Origin: CAVRUZ01 sp963724495 | GTDB taxonomy: Bacteria > Actinomycetota > Actinomycetes > Propionibacteriales > DAIQRJ01 | Direction of reading: 5' to 3' | Length of the DNA: 64,000 nt | Assembly: GCA_963724495.1 (NCBI GenBank) | Contig: CAVRUZ010000002.1 | Span: forward strand, 186,001-250,000 | Program-made: the position numbers and the translations under genes | Shown: positions 63,036 to 64,000 of the stretch, piece by piece | How positions within the stretch are numbered: the stretch's first letter is position 1 | Layout of the letters: every line of letters begins with the position of its first letter | Notes under the pieces: model-generated | Seen by the model: the letters and a program-made list of their open reading frames with translations, nothing else | Told to the model about the DNA's origin: nothing | The model's database searches: none

Positions 63036-64000
63036 ATGGCGAACTCCTATGACATCGGCGTCATCGGTGGCGACTTCATCGGCCCGGAGGTCACGGCCGA
63101 GGCGGTGAAGGTGCTCGGTTCGGTGGCCGCCGCCAACGGATTCTCGGTCAACACCACCGGGTACGACCTCGGCGCCACCCGCTATCTCGCGACCGGCGAG
63201 GTGCTGCCCGACAGCGTGCTCGCCGAACTGCGCGGCCAGGACGCGCTGCTGCTCGGCGCGGTCGGCGGGGTTCCCAACGACCCGAAGCTGCCGTCGGGGA
63301 TCCTCGAGCGCGGCCTGCTGCTCAAGTTGCGCTTCGCCTTGGAGCACTGCGTGAACCTGCGGCCGTCGCGGCTGTGGCCGGGTGCCGTCAGCCCGCTCGC
63401 AGATCCCGGAGACATCGACTTCGTGGTCGTCCGAGAGGGCACCGAGGGTCCCTACGTGGGCAACGGCGGCAGTGTCCGCACCGGAACCGCGAACGAGATC
63501 GCCACCGAGGTCAGCGTGAACACCGCGTTCGGGATCGAGCGCGTGGTGCGCGACGCCTTCGCCAGAGCCTCCGACCGCCCGCGCAGGACGCTGACCCTGG
63601 TGCACAAGACCAACGTCATGGTGCATTCGGGCAACCTGTGGAACCGGGTCTTCCAGCAGGTGAAGGCGGAGTTCCCGGACGTCACGACGAACTACCTGCA
63701 CGTCGACGCCGCGACGATCGTCATGGCCACCAAGCCGGCGACTCTCGACGTGATCGTGACCGACAACCTGTTCGGCGACATCATCACCGACCTGGCCGCT
63801 GCGGTGACCGGTGGCATCGGTCTCGCCGCGAGCGGCAACATCAACCCCATGCGCACCGAACCGTCGATGTTCGAGCCGGTTCACGGCTCGGCTCCCGACA
63901 TCGCCGGGACGGGCAAGGCCGACCCGACCGCGGCGGTGCTCTCGGTCGCCCTGATGCTGCGCCACCTGGGGGAGGAGGCCGCGGCCGCCGCGGTGGAGGA
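63036..64000 (+). CDS. leuB: 3-isopropylmalate dehydrogenase (3' end outside window)
   Basis: 321 codons are present and the frame is still open at the window end. IGVIGGDFIGPEVTAEAVKVL, LLLGAVGGVPNDPKLPSGILERGLLLKLRFALEHCVNLRP, VVVREGTEGPYVGNGG, and LVHKTNVMVHSGNLWNRVF are those of LeuB and its isocitrate-dehydrogenase-like kin; VTDNLFGDIITDLAAAVTGGIGLAASGNI holds the metal Asp. It oxidises 3-isopropylmalate in leucine synthesis, completing the branched-chain set with ilvBNCD. Tartrate dehydrogenase-like relatives are less likely because of the GGVPNDPK...LRFALEHCVNLRP combination of short actinobacterial LeuB. Confidence 0.93.
   Translation, partial: MANSYDIGVIGGDFIGPEVTAEAVKVLGSVAAANGFSVNTTGYDLGATRYLATGEVLPDSVLAELRGQDALLLGAVGGVPNDPKLPSGILERGLLLKLRFALEHCVNLRPSRLWPGAVSPLADPGDIDFVVVREGTEGPYVGNGGSVRTGTANEIATEVSVNTAFGIERVVRDAFARASDRPRRTLTLVHKTNVMVHSGNLWNRVFQQVKAEFPDVTTNYLHVDAATIVMATKPATLDVIVTDNLFGDIITDLAAAVTGGIGLAASGNINPMRTEPSMFEPVHGSAPDIAGTGKADPTAAVLSVALMLRHLGEEAAAAAVE

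Overview
The window is high-GC, almost fully coding DNA from an actinobacterium (Actinomycetota). The gene order (F-type ATP synthase, DUF2550, cob(I)alamin adenosyltransferase, MurA; cysteine desulfurase, MnmA, MetE-like, LigA, ACT protein, GatCAB; IlvD, IlvBN, IlvC, SerA, LeuB), NucS instead of MutSL-type repair, the GlgE alpha-glucan pathway, an F420-type luciferase-like enzyme and many leaderless starts all fit. Propionibacteriales (Nocardioides/Kribbella-like) is my best guess from synteny memory, not a proven assignment. No rRNA, tRNA, CRISPR, prophage or insertion sequence was seen.

Layout. 1-4.0 kb: 3' end of the atp operon (atpA partial, atpG, atpD, atpC) and DUF2550. 4-6.2 kb: cobalamin adenosyltransferase and murA, divergent. 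6.2-9.4 kb: accessory secreted carbohydrate module (Tat-exported GH76 mannanase and a CBM plus beta-helix protein) with hairpins, tandem repeats and a 385-bp non-coding stretch. 9.4-18.2 kb: nucS, a small CxxC protein, hydrolase, ThuA-like plus Gfo/Idh/MocA pair, DivIVA-like coiled coil, polyol-type dehydrogenase, a 57-aa membrane peptide, PH-domain protein and thioredoxin-TPR protein. 18.2-30.7 kb: alpha-glucan/trehalose cluster glgB-mak-treS-glgE (minus), glgP (plus), glgX (minus). 30.8-36.5 kb: cysteine desulfurase-mnmA-metE-like-ligA. 36.5-42.6 kb: ACT protein (minus), gatC-gatA-gatB-HIT-hydroxyacid dehydrogenase-phosphatase. 42.6-47.8 kb: aldo/keto reductase, LarA-like protein, P-loop kinase/LLM oxidoreductase fusion, GT87 mannosyltransferase. 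48-53.5 kb: ilvD, attenuator, ilvB, ilvN, ilvC. 53.5-58.8 kb: LigD-type phosphoesterase and an iron-regulated siderophore uptake operon. 58.8-64 kb: VKOR, serA, DHFR-like protein, TSUP permease, leuB (runs off the end).

The glycogen cluster makes and breaks branched alpha-glucan through trehalose -> maltose -> maltose-1-phosphate (TreS, Mak, GlgE, GlgB) and degrades it (GlgX, GlgP). The ilv/leu genes form the branched-chain amino acid pathway with an Ile-Val-Leu leader peptide and terminator before ilvB. The iron operon is preceded by a DtxR/IdeR-type box.

A strong technical pattern cuts across the window: at least 20 single-base frameshifts in 13 genes, nearly all +1 insertions, several in genes that should be indispensable (ligA, atpC, ilvB, ilvD). 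With these removed, every gene reads through as one normal-length protein. I treat them as probable consensus insertion errors and give coordinates for the reconstructed genes. The most unusual biology is the P-loop kinase/LLM fusion, a NucS with a long insert between catalytic residues, a MurA with Asp instead of the catalytic Cys, and the attenuator plus leaderless-start patterns.
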